A stretch of 64,000 bases of DNA, taken from UBA5972 sp964567685. GTDB lineage: Bacteria; Pseudomonadota; Alphaproteobacteria; Rhodobacterales; Rhodobacteraceae. How positions within the stretch are numbered: position 1 is the first letter of the stretch; every line of letters begins with the position of its first letter. Below are positions 43,329 through 52,249 of the stretch, in pieces. The stretch is from positions 1 to 64,000 of the forward strand of contig CAZMNO010000010.1 in the NCBI GenBank assembly GCA_964567685.1, written 5' to 3'. The position numbers and the translations under genes are program-made. The notes beneath the pieces are model-generated. The model ran no database searches and was not told where the DNA came from. It saw nothing but the letters and a program-made list of their open reading frames with translations.

Positions 43329-44108
43329 TCAGGCTGATCTGACGACTGGTTCGTCTTTGGCACCGCGCTGCCATTGGCGAAGTGCATCGCCAAACGCCTC
43401 GAACAATGGCCGCGATACCGGGTCTTTGTCGGCATTCCATTCGGGATGCCACTGCACGGCCAGCGTGAACCCAGGTGAGTCTTTCACATGGATGGCTTCA
43501 GGCGTGCCGTCTTCAGCATGACCTTCAACCACGATACCCGGTCCGGCTTCCTTGATGCCTTGCCCGTGCAGGGAATTGACCAAAACCTCGTTCTTGCCCC
43601 AGAGCCGGGCAAATACCCCCTCGGGCTCAAGCGCGATCATGTGCCGGTGGGCAAATTTCTCTTCAATGGTGCCTTCGGGCGGCATGCGGTGGTTCATCCG
43701 TCCCGGCAGGTCGCGGATTTCAGGGTGCAGAGTGCCGCCAAATGCAACGTTGAATTCCTGAAAACCGCGGCAGATGCCTAAAATCGGCTGGCCGCGCTTA
43801 GCACAGCTCTGGATCAGTTCCAGTGCCAGCTCATCGCGGCAATGATCAAACTCGCCATGTGCTTCGGTCTCTTCCTCACCATAGTAAGACGGGTGCACAT
43901 TGGGCCGTCCGCCTGTGAAAACGAACCCGTCACAAGTGTCCATGAGGGTTGGAATATCAACCATATGCGGATCGGCCGGAACAATCAGCGGCAAGGCAGA
44001 GGCGACTTTGGCAATCGCTTCGATATTGATCATACCGCTGGCCTGCACCCGGTAATCATCGCCGATGATGTGAAAATTTCCGATGATACCGACGACGGGG
44101 CGTGTCAT
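43329..44108 (-). CDS. Gamma-glutamyl-gamma-aminobutyrate hydrolase family (class I amidotransferase)
   Basis: A 259-residue peptidase C26-type protein like PuuD. The nucleophile is in ILGICRGFQEFNVAFGG (about residue 110), and the His/Glu pair in LAVQWHPEWNADKDP. PuuD releases GABA from gamma-glutamyl-GABA in putrescine breakdown; no other puu gene is in the window, so the exact substrate stays open. Full length and alone. Confidence 0.88.
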   Translation of the reverse strand: MTRPVVGIIGNFHIIGDDYRVQASGMINIEAIAKVASALPLIVPADPHMVDIPTLMDTCDGFVFTGGRPNVHPSYYGEEETEAHGEFDHCRDELALELIQSCAKRGQPILGICRGFQEFNVAFGGTLHPEIRDLPGRMNHRMPPEGTIEEKFAHRHMIALEPEGVFARLWGKNEVLVNSLHGQGIKEAGPGIVVEGHAEDGTPEAIHVKDSPGFTLAVQWHPEWNADKDPVSRPLFEAFGDALRQWQRGAKDEPVVRSA

Positions 44109-44326
44109 TGATTTCCTGAGTTCGCGCGGGATATTTATCTGAGTAATTATCTCAAGTATTTTCCCCGGTCAAGCCCCTGACCGTAAAAGCAATATTGGCA
44201 GAGTCTTGTGTGAGATACGCCAAAGGGCGCAAATTCGTTCGCTGCTGTTAAACAGGGCGGATTTTCTTCTCTTGCCTCTGCGCGTTATCAAACTAGGCTG
44301 GCCGAAATCCAGATTCCGGAGGTGAA

Positions 44327-46888
44327 ATGACCACCCAAAACACGATCCGCCTTGCTGATTATCAACCGGCCGACTTTATCATTGGCGATGTCCATCTGAC
44401 CTTTCGTCTTGATGCCAAGGCAACTCGTGTGCGGTCGCGGATTGGCTTTAAACGCAGGCCGGGTACCAGTGGCGATCTGGTGCTGGACGGGCAGGATCTG
44501 AATCTGATCTCCGCCAGTATCAACGGCAAAGCGCTTGGCGCAGAAGATTACAAACTGACACCCGATCACCTGACCATTGCGGGAAAAGACCTGCCTGATC
44601 ATTTCGTGTGGGAGGCCGAGGTTGAGATCGATCCCGACGGCAACACATCGCTTAGCGGGCTTTATACTTCCAAAGGCATGTTCTGCACCCAATGCGAGGC
44701 CGAAGGGTTTCGCAAGATCACCTATTACCTTGACCGCCCCGATGTCATGGCAACCTTCAGTGTCAGGATCGAGGGTGGTCAGCCGGTGATGCTGTCAAAC
44801 GGCAATCCAACCGCACAAGGCGAAGGCTGGGCCGAATGGCATGATCCGTGGCCCAAACCGGCCTATCTGTTCGCGCTCGTGGCTGGTGATCTTGTCTCCT
44901 ATGACGACCGATTCACCACCGCCTCGGGCCGTGACGTTACGCTGAAAATCTGGGTCAGGGCAGGGGACGAGGACAAATGCGCTTACGCGATGGATGCGCT
45001 CAAGCGCTCTATGCGCTGGGACGAGGTTGAATATGGCCGTGAATACGACCTTGACCTGTTTCAGATCGTTGCAGTTGACGATTTCAACATGGGGGCGATG
45101 GAGAACAAAGGGCTGAATATTTTCAACTCCAAATATGTGCTCGCCAGCCCCAAAACTGCAACCGACCGCGATTTCGAGCTGATTGAAGGCATCATCGCGC
45201 ATGAATATTTTCACAACTGGACCGGCAACCGCATCACCTGCCGAGACTGGTTCCAGCTGAGCCTGAAAGAGGGGCTGACCGTTTTTCGCGATCAGATGTT
45301 TTCGGGCGATCAGCGCAGCCACGCCGTCAAGCGCATCAGCGAGGTTCAGCAATTGCGCGCCCGTCAGTTCCGCGAGGATGCAGGGCCGCTGGCACATCCC
45401 GTCAGACCGCGTGAATACAAGGAAATCAATAACTTCTATACGGCCACGATCTATGAAAAAGGGGCCGAGGTGATTTCGATGCTGCATAATCTGGTTGGTC
45501 CGGCAGATTACCGCAAAGCGCTTGATCTATACTTTGAACGCCATGACGGGCAGGCCTGCACGATCGAAGACTGGCTTCAGGTCTTTGCCGACACGACCGG
45601 GCGCGATCTGGACCAGTTCAAGCTCTGGTACAGCCAGTCCGGCACACCACGGCTTGAGGTCAGCGATGAATTTGCCGATGGTACCTATACACTGACCTTT
45701 ACCCAGACCAATCCGCCGACATCCGGGCAGGACGATAAGAAACCACAGGTCATTCCCATTGCCACCGGCCTTCTCAACCCCAATGGCGATGAAGTGGTGC
45801 CAACGCAGATTCTGGAGATGACGCAAGCTTCGCAAAGCTTCGTTTTCACCGGCCTTGCAAGCAAGCCGATCCCGTCCTTGTTGCGCGGCTTTTCCGCACC
45901 GGTGATCCTGAAGAAGGCAAGCGACAGTCAGGAGCGTTGTTTTCTGCTCGCCCATGATACCGATCCGTTCAACAAATGGGAGGCGGCACAGAAGCTTGCT
46001 GTCGACACCCTGCTTTCGATGCTGAAAGAGGGTGCCGCGCCTGATAACGAGTTTCTTGATGCCCTGCACCGCGCAGTGATTGACAACCGGCTTGATCCGG
46101 CGTTTCGGGCGCTCATTGCGCGGCTTCCTTCCTTTGATGAAACCATCACCCAGGTGCATGAAGCGGGTCAGACGCCCGATCCTCTGGCCATCAGGTCAGT
46201 CCGCTGCCGTTTGCTGAAAGCTATCGCTGACAGGATCGGAGGCGATCTTGATGGTCTCTATCGCAGCATGACCGTTCCCGGCCCTTATAGCCCCGATGCC
46301 TCTGCCGCTGGAAAACGCGCCTTACGCGAGAGCGCACTTGCCTATCTGACCTGGCGTGACGGGCCCGCGCCTGCAAAAGAACAATTCCGCACAGCTGACA
46401 ACATGACCGAACAGCTGGGCGCGCTCAACTGCCTGCTGGCGGCCTCTGAAGGCAATGAAGAAACTGCTGCGTTTTACAAACAATGGCAGGGCAATGACCT
46501 TGTTATCGATAAATGGTTCATGCTGCAGGCAGGCCATGCCGCCCCTAAAAAAGCTGTTGCGATAGCAAGAGAACTAGCCGAACACCCCGATTTTGACTGG
46601 AAGAATCCTAATCGATTCCGCGCCCTGATCGCCGGGTTTTCAATGATGAACCTGCCCGGCTTTCACGACCCTTCCGGCGCTGGTTACGAATTCGTCACCG
46701 ATTGGTTGGTACGGCTTGATCCCTTCAATGCCCAAACGACGGCAAGGATGTGTTCCGTGTTTGATACCTGGCGCTGGTATGACCATGACCGCCAGACGCA
46801 CATGCGCCGGGTACTGGAGCGCATCGCCGCAACAAAGGATCTTTCGCGCGATACGTCTGAAATGGTTGAGAGAATTCTCAAGGGTTGA
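44327..46888 (+). CDS. pepN: Aminopeptidase N
   Basis: An 853-residue M1 zinc aminopeptidase. The substrate-anchoring GAMENKGLNIFN (about residue 256) and the zinc site HEYFHNWTGNR (about residue 291), with the downstream Glu in LKEGLTVFRDQMFSGD, are intact. The domain order is N-terminal beta domain, catalytic domain, beta sandwich and C-terminal helical domain, as in E. coli PepN. GGAGG precedes the start. It removes N-terminal residues in cytosolic peptide turnover. Confidence 0.95.
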   Translation: MTTQNTIRLADYQPADFIIGDVHLTFRLDAKATRVRSRIGFKRRPGTSGDLVLDGQDLNLISASINGKALGAEDYKLTPDHLTIAGKDLPDHFVWEAEVEIDPDGNTSLSGLYTSKGMFCTQCEAEGFRKITYYLDRPDVMATFSVRIEGGQPVMLSNGNPTAQGEGWAEWHDPWPKPAYLFALVAGDLVSYDDRFTTASGRDVTLKIWVRAGDEDKCAYAMDALKRSMRWDEVEYGREYDLDLFQIVAVDDFNMGAMENKGLNIFNSKYVLASPKTATDRDFELIEGIIAHEYFHNWTGNRITCRDWFQLSLKEGLTVFRDQMFSGDQRSHAVKRISEVQQLRARQFREDAGPLAHPVRPREYKEINNFYTATIYEKGAEVISMLHNLVGPADYRKALDLYFERHDGQACTIEDWLQVFADTTGRDLDQFKLWYSQSGTPRLEVSDEFADGTYTLTFTQTNPPTSGQDDKKPQVIPIATGLLNPNGDEVVPTQILEMTQASQSFVFTGLASKPIPSLLRGFSAPVILKKASDSQERCFLLAHDTDPFNKWEAAQKLAVDTLLSMLKEGAAPDNEFLDALHRAVIDNRLDPAFRALIARLPSFDETITQVHEAGQTPDPLAIRSVRCRLLKAIADRIGGDLDGLYRSMTVPGPYSPDASAAGKRALRESALAYLTWRDGPAPAKEQFRTADNMTEQLGALNCLLAASEGNEETAAFYKQWQGNDLVIDKWFMLQAGHAAPKKAVAIARELAEHPDFDWKNPNRFRALIAGFSMMNLPGFHDPSGAGYEFVTDWLVRLDPFNAQTTARMCSVFDTWRWYDHDRQTHMRRVLERIAATKDLSRDTSEMVERILKG

Positions 46889-47070
46889 ATGGGGTAATGT
46901 TGTGATCTGTTGCAGGCTGTCAATTCAGCAGATAGAACCATTTTACATATCCAACAGATGTTCAGACTCTAAAAAGAAACATAGGCGGCATTCGATGTCG
47001 CATTTTCCACAGACCTTCGGGTGATTTTGGGCCAGTTCCAGTTCGTGATCGTATCCTGGACAGTTAAATA

Positions 47071-47661
47071 ATGCCAAACAACCTCAGCCCACTTCTCAGC
47101 GCTCTTGCAGAGCTTTTTGCCAGTGAAAACCGCCCTGGAGGCACTGAAGCCGCTGCGACTTTGCGCGACTGCGCTGCGCTCTCAACCCAATTGCCGGAAG
47201 CTCCAGCCGGTCCACTTGATCATCATCTGACGAAAATGCTGGCCGGTGATCCGCACGCCTTATCGCCACTCATTCGTGACGCGGAACCCTGGCTGGTCTG
47301 GATTTTCAGCGAGCTGAAAGGGCGCATCCGGTCCGAGATTGCAAGTGGCATGATGCAGTGCGAACTGGCAGGTCCCGATGGCATTTTCAAACGCCCGAAT
47401 ATACGCGTTGGGCTTTGGGTGCAGGCACCTGATCTCAACTACACGACCCGCAGCCATGCCGCCGAAGAGACCTTTTTCATCCTCGGCGGCAGCGCCATCT
47501 GGAAGGCTGGCGATGCGCCTGAAATCGAGGCAGGTTGCGGTGAAATTGTGCATCACCCTTCATTCACCCCCCATTCAGACTGTACCCAAAACACCCCATT
47601 ATTGGCGGCATGGCGCTGGTCTGGTGACATCTCGATTGAGCAGTACACCCTTAAGGGATAA
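47071..47661 (+). CDS. Cupin of the DMSP lyase family with altered metal site
   Basis: A 196-residue protein with a helical N-terminal half and a C-terminal cupin. The block RVGLWVQAPDLNYTTRSHAAEETFF, the segment IVHHPSFTPH and PLLAAWRWSGD place it in the DMSP-lyase (DddL/DddQ-type) cupin family, which cleaves dimethylsulfoniopropionate to DMS and acrylate. In recalled relatives the metal motif is HxHxxxExY; here it is RSHAAEETF, so the first His and the catalytic-position Tyr are replaced while the second His, Glu and later His remain. Activity on DMSP is therefore doubtful. An SDR gene follows in the same direction. Confidence 0.72.
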   Translation: MPNNLSPLLSALAELFASENRPGGTEAAATLRDCAALSTQLPEAPAGPLDHHLTKMLAGDPHALSPLIRDAEPWLVWIFSELKGRIRSEIASGMMQCELAGPDGIFKRPNIRVGLWVQAPDLNYTTRSHAAEETFFILGGSAIWKAGDAPEIEAGCGEIVHHPSFTPHSDCTQNTPLLAAWRWSGDISIEQYTLKG

Positions 47662-47691
47662 GTTGGCTCTATTCGTCTGGGGGGCTGATTT

Positions 47692-48444
47692 TTGGAAACG
47701 CCCAAAACCATTTTGATTACCGGAGCCAGTTCAGGCATCGGTGCGGCCACTGCAATCGCAGCGGCCGAATGCGGTTATGACGTTGGCATTGGCTATTGCA
47801 ACGACCGGGAAGGTGCTGAAATCACAGCAAAAAAGGTTGAATCCCTCGGTCAGAAGGCGGTGATCCTGCAAGGCGATGTTTCCGACCCGGATGATGTCGA
47901 GGACATGTTCGACCGCTTTGACGACGAGATCGGTGAGATCGGCGTTCTGGTCAATAACGCGGGAATCGCTGATGTGGCGCAACGGGTGGAAGAGATGTCA
48001 CCTGCGCGTCTGCGTCGCATGTTTGACGTCAATGCCATTGGGCCGTTCCTTTGTGCACGGCAGGCTGCGATGCGCATGTCCTACCAGTTTGGCGGCGCTG
48101 GCGGTGTGATTGTCAACGTTTCCTCCATCGCCGCACGCAATGGTGCAGCTGAGCGGGCTGTGGACTATGCCGCATCCAAAGGCGCGCTTGATGTGCTGAC
48201 CAAAGGTCTGGGCGATGAGATGGCGGCCGATCACGTGCGCGTTGTCGGTGTTCGCCCCGGTATCATTGATACAGAGATTCACGCCAAGAATGGCGAGCCT
48301 GACCGGATCAGAAACATGTCAAATCAGCTGCCGATGAAACGCGCCGGCACCCCAAGGGAAGTCGCTGACACCATCGTTTACCTGATGTCCGACAAGGCCA
48401 GCTATATCACCGCCACTTCGATTGATATAAGCGGCGCGCGCTAA
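47692..48444 (+). CDS. SDR-family oxidoreductase
   Basis: A 250-residue classical short-chain dehydrogenase/reductase. The cofactor motif is TGASSGIGAA near the N-terminus; NNAG is present, and the catalytic Ser (NVSSIAA) and YxxxK (YAASK) are intact. The C-terminus ITATSIDISGAR is typical of glucose-dehydrogenase or 3-oxoacyl-reductase-like members. The start is TTG with a GGGGGG run upstream. It follows the DMSP-lyase-like gene by 30 bases, so they may be cotranscribed. The substrate is unknown. Confidence 0.9.
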   Translation: METPKTILITGASSGIGAATAIAAAECGYDVGIGYCNDREGAEITAKKVESLGQKAVILQGDVSDPDDVEDMFDRFDDEIGEIGVLVNNAGIADVAQRVEEMSPARLRRMFDVNAIGPFLCARQAAMRMSYQFGGAGGVIVNVSSIAARNGAAERAVDYAASKGALDVLTKGLGDEMAADHVRVVGVRPGIIDTEIHAKNGEPDRIRNMSNQLPMKRAGTPREVADTIVYLMSDKASYITATSIDISGAR

Positions 48445-48460
48445 AACTCCACTCGCGTAT

Positions 48461-48485
48461 CCATTGTTTCAGAAAATCTCCGGGG
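48461..48485 (-). repeat. Dispersed hairpin-tail repeat, copy C
   Basis: Read on the minus strand it gives CCCCGGAGATTTTC then TGAAACAATGG, matching the tail in copies A and B, and follows a GGGGC/GCCCC hairpin (48489-48501). It sits between the SDR gene and gatB. Confidence 0.6.
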
Positions 48486-48488
48486 TCC

Positions 48489-48501
48489 GGGGCAGCGCCC
48501 C
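48489..48501. other. GC hairpin of repeat copy C
   Basis: GGGGC (48489-48493) and GCCCC (48497-48501) with a 3-base loop. It is the hairpin half of the dispersed element, here upstream of gatB. It may end minus-strand or leaky SDR transcription. Confidence 0.5.
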
Positions 48502-48603
48502 GAATTCATTCAGGCCGAACCCTTTTGCCAAGACCCACGCACCCCCTTGCTCCTGCGCGGAGCCTCGCTTAAACCCCAGTTCGCAAACTACAGGAACCGG
48601 ATC

Positions 48604-50115
48604 ATGCTCGACCACGCCTATTCTGCCCCCAAAGTCAAAACCATCGCCGGTGCGCGCGAGGACTGGGAACTGGTCATCGGCATGGAGGTGCACGCTCAGG
48701 TTTCCTCCAACGCCAAACTGTTTTCCGGTGCTTCAACCAAATTCGGGGCCGAGCCGAATTCAAACGTTGCTTTCGTTGATGCGGCCATGCCCGGGATGCT
48801 GCCGGTGATCAACGAGTATTGCGTCGAACAGGCGGTTCGCACCGGGCTTGGGCTGAAAGCCGAGATCAACCTTTTCAGCCAGTTTGACCGCAAGAACTAT
48901 TTCTATCCCGACCTGCCACAGGGCTATCAAATCTCCCAGCTTTATCACCCGATTGTCGGCGAGGGTGAGGTGCTGGTGGAAATGGCCAACGGCACTGCGC
49001 GGCTGGTCAGGGTCGAACGCATCCATCTTGAGCAGGATGCCGGGAAATCCGTTCACGATATGGATCCGAACAATTCCTTCGTTGATCTCAACCGCACCGG
49101 TGTTGCGCTGATGGAAATCGTCAGCCGCCCTGATATCCGCGGGCCGGAAGAGGCGGCGGCCTATGTTACCAAGCTGCGGCAGATACTGCGTTACCTGGGC
49201 ACTTGTGACGGCAACATGCAAAACGGAAACCTGCGTGCCGATGTCAACGTCTCGGTCTGCCGACCCGGTGATTATGAGCGCTATCAGGAAACCCAGGATT
49301 TTTCCCATCTCGGCACCCGTTGTGAAATCAAGAACATGAACTCCATGCGATTCATTCAGGCGGCGATTGATTATGAAGCCCGCCGCCAGATCGCCATCAT
49401 CGAAGATGGCGGCTCGGTCGATCAGGAAACCCGGCTTTACGATCCCGACCGGAATGAAACCCGCTCCATGCGCTCTAAGGAAGAGGCGCATGACTACCGC
49501 TATTTCCCCTGTCCCGATCTGCTGCCGCTGACCATAGAACAAAGCTGGGTCGACGGGATTGAGGCCAGCCTGCCGGAACTGCCCGACGCCAAGAAAGCGC
49601 GTTTTGTGGCGGATTACGGCATGACGGATTATGACGCTTCGGTTCTAACAGCCGAGGTTGCTAATGCGGCCTTCTTTGAGGAAGTGGCCAAAGGGCGTGA
49701 CGGCAAGCAAGCGGCGAACTGGGTGATCAATGAGCTGTTCGGTCGTCTCAACAAGGAAGACCATTCGATCAAGGAAAGCCCGGTCTCGGCGGCTCAACTT
49801 GGCGGCGTTCTCGATCTCATTGCCAAGGGTGACATTTCAGGCAAGATCGCCAAGGACGTATTTGAGATCGTCTATACCGAAGGTGGCGACCCGGCCGAGA
49901 TAGTCGAAAGCCGCGGCATGAAGCAGGTTACCGATTTGGGCGCGATTGAGGCCGAGGTGGATAAAATCATCGCCGAAAATCCGGACCAGGTCGCAAAAGC
50001 CAAAGAGAATCCGAAGCTGGCGGGATGGTTTGTTGGACAGGTGATGAAGGCAACCGGCGGCAAGGCCAACCCGAAAGCAGTGAACGAATTGGTGAACAGG
50101 AAGTTGAACGGCTGA
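48604..50115 (+). CDS. gatB: Aspartyl/glutamyl-tRNA amidotransferase subunit B
   Basis: A 503-residue subunit of GatCAB, which converts Glu-tRNA(Gln) or Asp-tRNA(Asn) to the amide form. Hallmarks are WELVIGMEVHAQVSS, NYFYPDLPQGYQISQ, the zinc-region and the C-terminal YqeY-like helical domain ending KANPKAVNELVNRKL. The start at 48604 has an AGGAA a few bases upstream and matches relatives; a longer in-frame start at 48547 would reach into the repeat region. gatA and gatC are not in the window. Confidence 0.95.
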   Translation: MLDHAYSAPKVKTIAGAREDWELVIGMEVHAQVSSNAKLFSGASTKFGAEPNSNVAFVDAAMPGMLPVINEYCVEQAVRTGLGLKAEINLFSQFDRKNYFYPDLPQGYQISQLYHPIVGEGEVLVEMANGTARLVRVERIHLEQDAGKSVHDMDPNNSFVDLNRTGVALMEIVSRPDIRGPEEAAAYVTKLRQILRYLGTCDGNMQNGNLRADVNVSVCRPGDYERYQETQDFSHLGTRCEIKNMNSMRFIQAAIDYEARRQIAIIEDGGSVDQETRLYDPDRNETRSMRSKEEAHDYRYFPCPDLLPLTIEQSWVDGIEASLPELPDAKKARFVADYGMTDYDASVLTAEVANAAFFEEVAKGRDGKQAANWVINELFGRLNKEDHSIKESPVSAAQLGGVLDLIAKGDISGKIAKDVFEIVYTEGGDPAEIVESRGMKQVTDLGAIEAEVDKIIAENPDQVAKAKENPKLAGWFVGQVMKATGGKANPKAVNELVNRKLNG

Positions 50116-50116
50116 G

Positions 50117-50186
50117 GTCATCCCCGCGAAAGCAGGGATCTCTTTCAAACGAGCGCCACACTTAAGTGATCCCCGCGTTCGCGGGG
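50117..50186. repeat. Pair of REP-like hairpins after gatB
   Basis: Two copies of an ATCCCCGCG-type palindrome. The first (50117-50140) has ATCCC and GGGAT arms around CGCGAAAGCA; the second has CCCCGCG (50171-50177) and CGCGGGG (50180-50186) around TT. They resemble the short palindromic repeats common in alphaproteobacterial intergenic DNA. They may also end gatB transcription, though no T run follows. Confidence 0.6.
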
Positions 50187-50387
50187 AAAACAATCACCCA
50201 ATTCTGGCTAACCCAAAATCCTTTGAGTTTCCATTTTCCCGACTGAATTCTATACCTTTTTCCAAAGCGGACCAGAATCGGTGAACCAATCAATTCCATC
50301 GCAGAGCACTTTCGGCCGAAACAATTTCCCGTGGAATCGAAACAGTTTCTAACTAAAATCGATCACGAAACACAACCCAGAGACGTG

Positions 50388-50419
50388 TTATCCACAACAT
50401 CCTGTGGCCCTGTGGATAA
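50388..50419. promoter_or_regulatory. Two perfect DnaA boxes in inverted orientation
   Basis: TTATCCACA (50388-50396) and its reverse complement TGTGGATAA (50411-50419) each match the DnaA consensus in all nine positions, with 14 bases between them and one more base of symmetry on each side. They sit in an AT-rich gap. They may be part of an origin, a DnaA-titration site or a DnaA-controlled promoter. Confidence 0.65.
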
Positions 50420-50569
50420 CTTCCCCCATCACTGGAAAATCTACGTCAACAATAGGAATAAATTGTTTCCAAAATAGAGTGTTACAATTTATCGCAATTT
50501 ATCCTGTACTTGGAAACGGTGGACAGGAAGTTTTTATCGTGGGGGCGATAAATGGGGAAGTGCCGGGAT

Positions 50570-51064
50570 ATGGCCCGATACGAGTATCGATGCGTTGCCG
50601 CGCCGCGCAAGACGAAGGCGATTAAAGGCGTGCGCAGTCACGAAGACCAGTTCGCCGGGGTTCTGGGCGAAATCATGAACGAAATGGCCGCCAAGGACTG
50701 GGAATATCTGCGCGCTGAAAGCCTGCCCTGTGAAGAGAAAACCGGGCTGACCAGCCGGGTGGAATCCTATCAATCCGTCCTTGTTTTCCGCCGCCGCATC
50801 GTTGCCGATCAGAAATTCTTTGAAGTGCCGCCGACCCGTCAGATCGAATTGCACGAAGTCAAAGAAGACAAAACCGAACATGATGTGGTGTTTGCCACTT
50901 CCAACCGTCCGTCCAGCGTCACCCCGATCAGCGACGATATGCAGGAAGCCGACGAACCGGCGACGCAGGCCGGTGTTCTGGGCATATTGCGAAACCGCAA
51001 GGCGCGGCTGTTGCAGGATGATAATGACGAATATCCCGAGCATATGAAGCTCGCCGGGGAATAG
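50570..51064 (+). CDS. DUF4177 domain-containing protein
   Basis: A 164-residue protein. The N-terminal ~80 residues fit DUF4177: MARYEYRCVAAPRKTKAIKG, then LGEIMNEMAAKDWEYLRAESL and SVLVFRRR. The rest is acidic and probably disordered. The start at 50570 matches the family; an ATG at 50552 has a better-spaced G-rich site, so six more residues are possible. Function is unknown. It is the first gene after the DnaA boxes. Confidence 0.82.
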   Translation: MARYEYRCVAAPRKTKAIKGVRSHEDQFAGVLGEIMNEMAAKDWEYLRAESLPCEEKTGLTSRVESYQSVLVFRRRIVADQKFFEVPPTRQIELHEVKEDKTEHDVVFATSNRPSSVTPISDDMQEADEPATQAGVLGILRNRKARLLQDDNDEYPEHMKLAGE

Positions 51065-51073
51065 CCCGAACTC

Positions 51074-51331
51074 TCAGACAGCGATATCCAGTGACAATGC
51101 GTGAATGCTGTTGACCAATTCCGGCGTCAGGGCCTCGTGCACCGCGCGATGGCGGGCAATCCGGCTCATCTCTGCAAAAGCGGATGCGCGAATGACCACC
51201 TTGAAATGCGTCTGCCCGCCTTCACGCCAGCCGGCGTGACCGCGATGCGCCTCACTTTCGTCGATCACATCAAGGGCCGAAGGCTGAAACGCCTCGGTCA
51301 GTTTTTGAACCATTTGATCAGATATCTGCAT
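51074..51331 (-). CDS. BolA family protein
   Basis: An 85-residue class II KH-fold protein. It has the BolA features AHRGHAGWREGGQTHFKVVI and the HRAVHEALTPELVNSIHALSL block with the conserved His of the family near the C-terminus. BolA proteins pair with monothiol glutaredoxins in iron-sulfur trafficking and may bind DNA. A 45-base longer in-frame start exists; the chosen ATG matches usual length, though its ribosome site is weak. It faces the DUF4177 gene and is divergent from the J-domain gene. Confidence 0.9.
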   Translation of the reverse strand: MQISDQMVQKLTEAFQPSALDVIDESEAHRGHAGWREGGQTHFKVVIRASAFAEMSRIARHRAVHEALTPELVNSIHALSLDIAV

Positions 51332-51427
51332 TTTTTTTGCCGAACTTCCAGATTGCCCCTTGGCTGAGCCTGTCAAAACTCTAAACTGTGTGATCCGAGT
51401 CGAAAAGCAAAAGGATTGATCAAAAGG

Positions 51428-52090
51428 ATGGCAGGCCGCTCCCCGTTTGAATTTGACATCTCTGTCTCTGCCGACAAGAAACGCCGCGCCCGTGGTCGGC
51501 GCGGAATGTCGGGGGCTTTTGATACATCTTCACGCCAGTGCGAACACGAGGGCTGCCGAGAGGCAGGCAAGTACCGGGCCCCGAAACACCCTGATAATCT
51601 GGAAGAGTTCTACTGGTTCTGCATCAATCATGTTCGCCAGTACAATCTCAAATGGAACTTCTTTGAAAACCACTCTGAAGAAGAGCTCGAAAAGCAGTTT
51701 GCTGCCGATCGGGTCTGGGACCGTCCGACCAAACCTTTTGGCAAAAAAGGCGACGTGAACGGGCAGGGGGCTGCTGCCGAGGCGAAAGCCTGGGCAAGAC
51801 TGGGGATCGACGACCCGATGGAAGTGCTGGGGGAAAATGCCACCCAAAACCCCGGCTCGGGCCGTGGTCAGACAACCGCCCGCCGACTCCCGCCCACCGA
51901 ACGGCGTGCACTCAGTATTCTTGATGCCAAGGATGACTGGACCAAGACGGAAATTCGCAAACAGTACAAATCGCTGGTCAAGGATCTGCACCCCGATATG
52001 AATGGCGGCAACCGCGATGACGAGGATCGTTTGCAGGAGGTCGTCTGGGCCTGGGACCAGATCAAGGAAAGCCGCAGTTTCAAGAACTGA
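51428..52090 (+). CDS. J-domain protein
   Basis: A ~220-residue protein. A Cys/His-containing N-terminal region (CEHEGCREAGKYRAP, FCINHVRQYN) may bind zinc. The C-terminal ~60 residues form a J domain with the HPD signature in YKSLVKDLHPDMNGG. This co-chaperone architecture, with the J domain at the C-terminus, is seen in alphaproteobacteria next to bolA and cobS. It would stimulate DnaK on an unknown client. An in-frame TTG four codons upstream is an alternative start. Confidence 0.9.
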   Translation: MAGRSPFEFDISVSADKKRRARGRRGMSGAFDTSSRQCEHEGCREAGKYRAPKHPDNLEEFYWFCINHVRQYNLKWNFFENHSEEELEKQFAADRVWDRPTKPFGKKGDVNGQGAAAEAKAWARLGIDDPMEVLGENATQNPGSGRGQTTARRLPPTERRALSILDAKDDWTKTEIRKQYKSLVKDLHPDMNGGNRDDEDRLQEVVWAWDQIKESRSFKN

Positions 52091-52249
52091 GTGCGGGGCT
52101 CTGGATGAAGTTGATATCGTCCTGAAAGTCGCATCAGACACCGCGTCATATCGCTTACCCTCTTGCGCATCGCAGCGAATTGATCCACTAAACAAAGTCT
52201 GAAAAACCGGTGCTTTGACGCACCTGATTGATTAACGGAACCAAGCAAG

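Larger units (their letters stand above)
50116..50569. other. AT-rich intergenic region with hairpins and DnaA boxes
   Basis: About 450 bases without a gene. The first 80 bases hold two related GC hairpins. The middle is AT-rich with several GAAACA copies (for example near 50321, 50338 and 50366). Two perfect inverted DnaA boxes follow at 50388-50419, then another AT-rich stretch (about 50440-50510). The end is the leader of the DUF4177 gene. Confidence 0.6.

Noticed and set aside
50117..50186. CRISPR array from the repeated ATCCCCGCG motif
   Set aside because: Only two copies, palindromic, with one irregular spacer and no cas genes.
52091..52249. Cobalamin riboswitch before cobS
   Set aside because: The gap lacks a B12-box-like segment and is short for the full aptamer.
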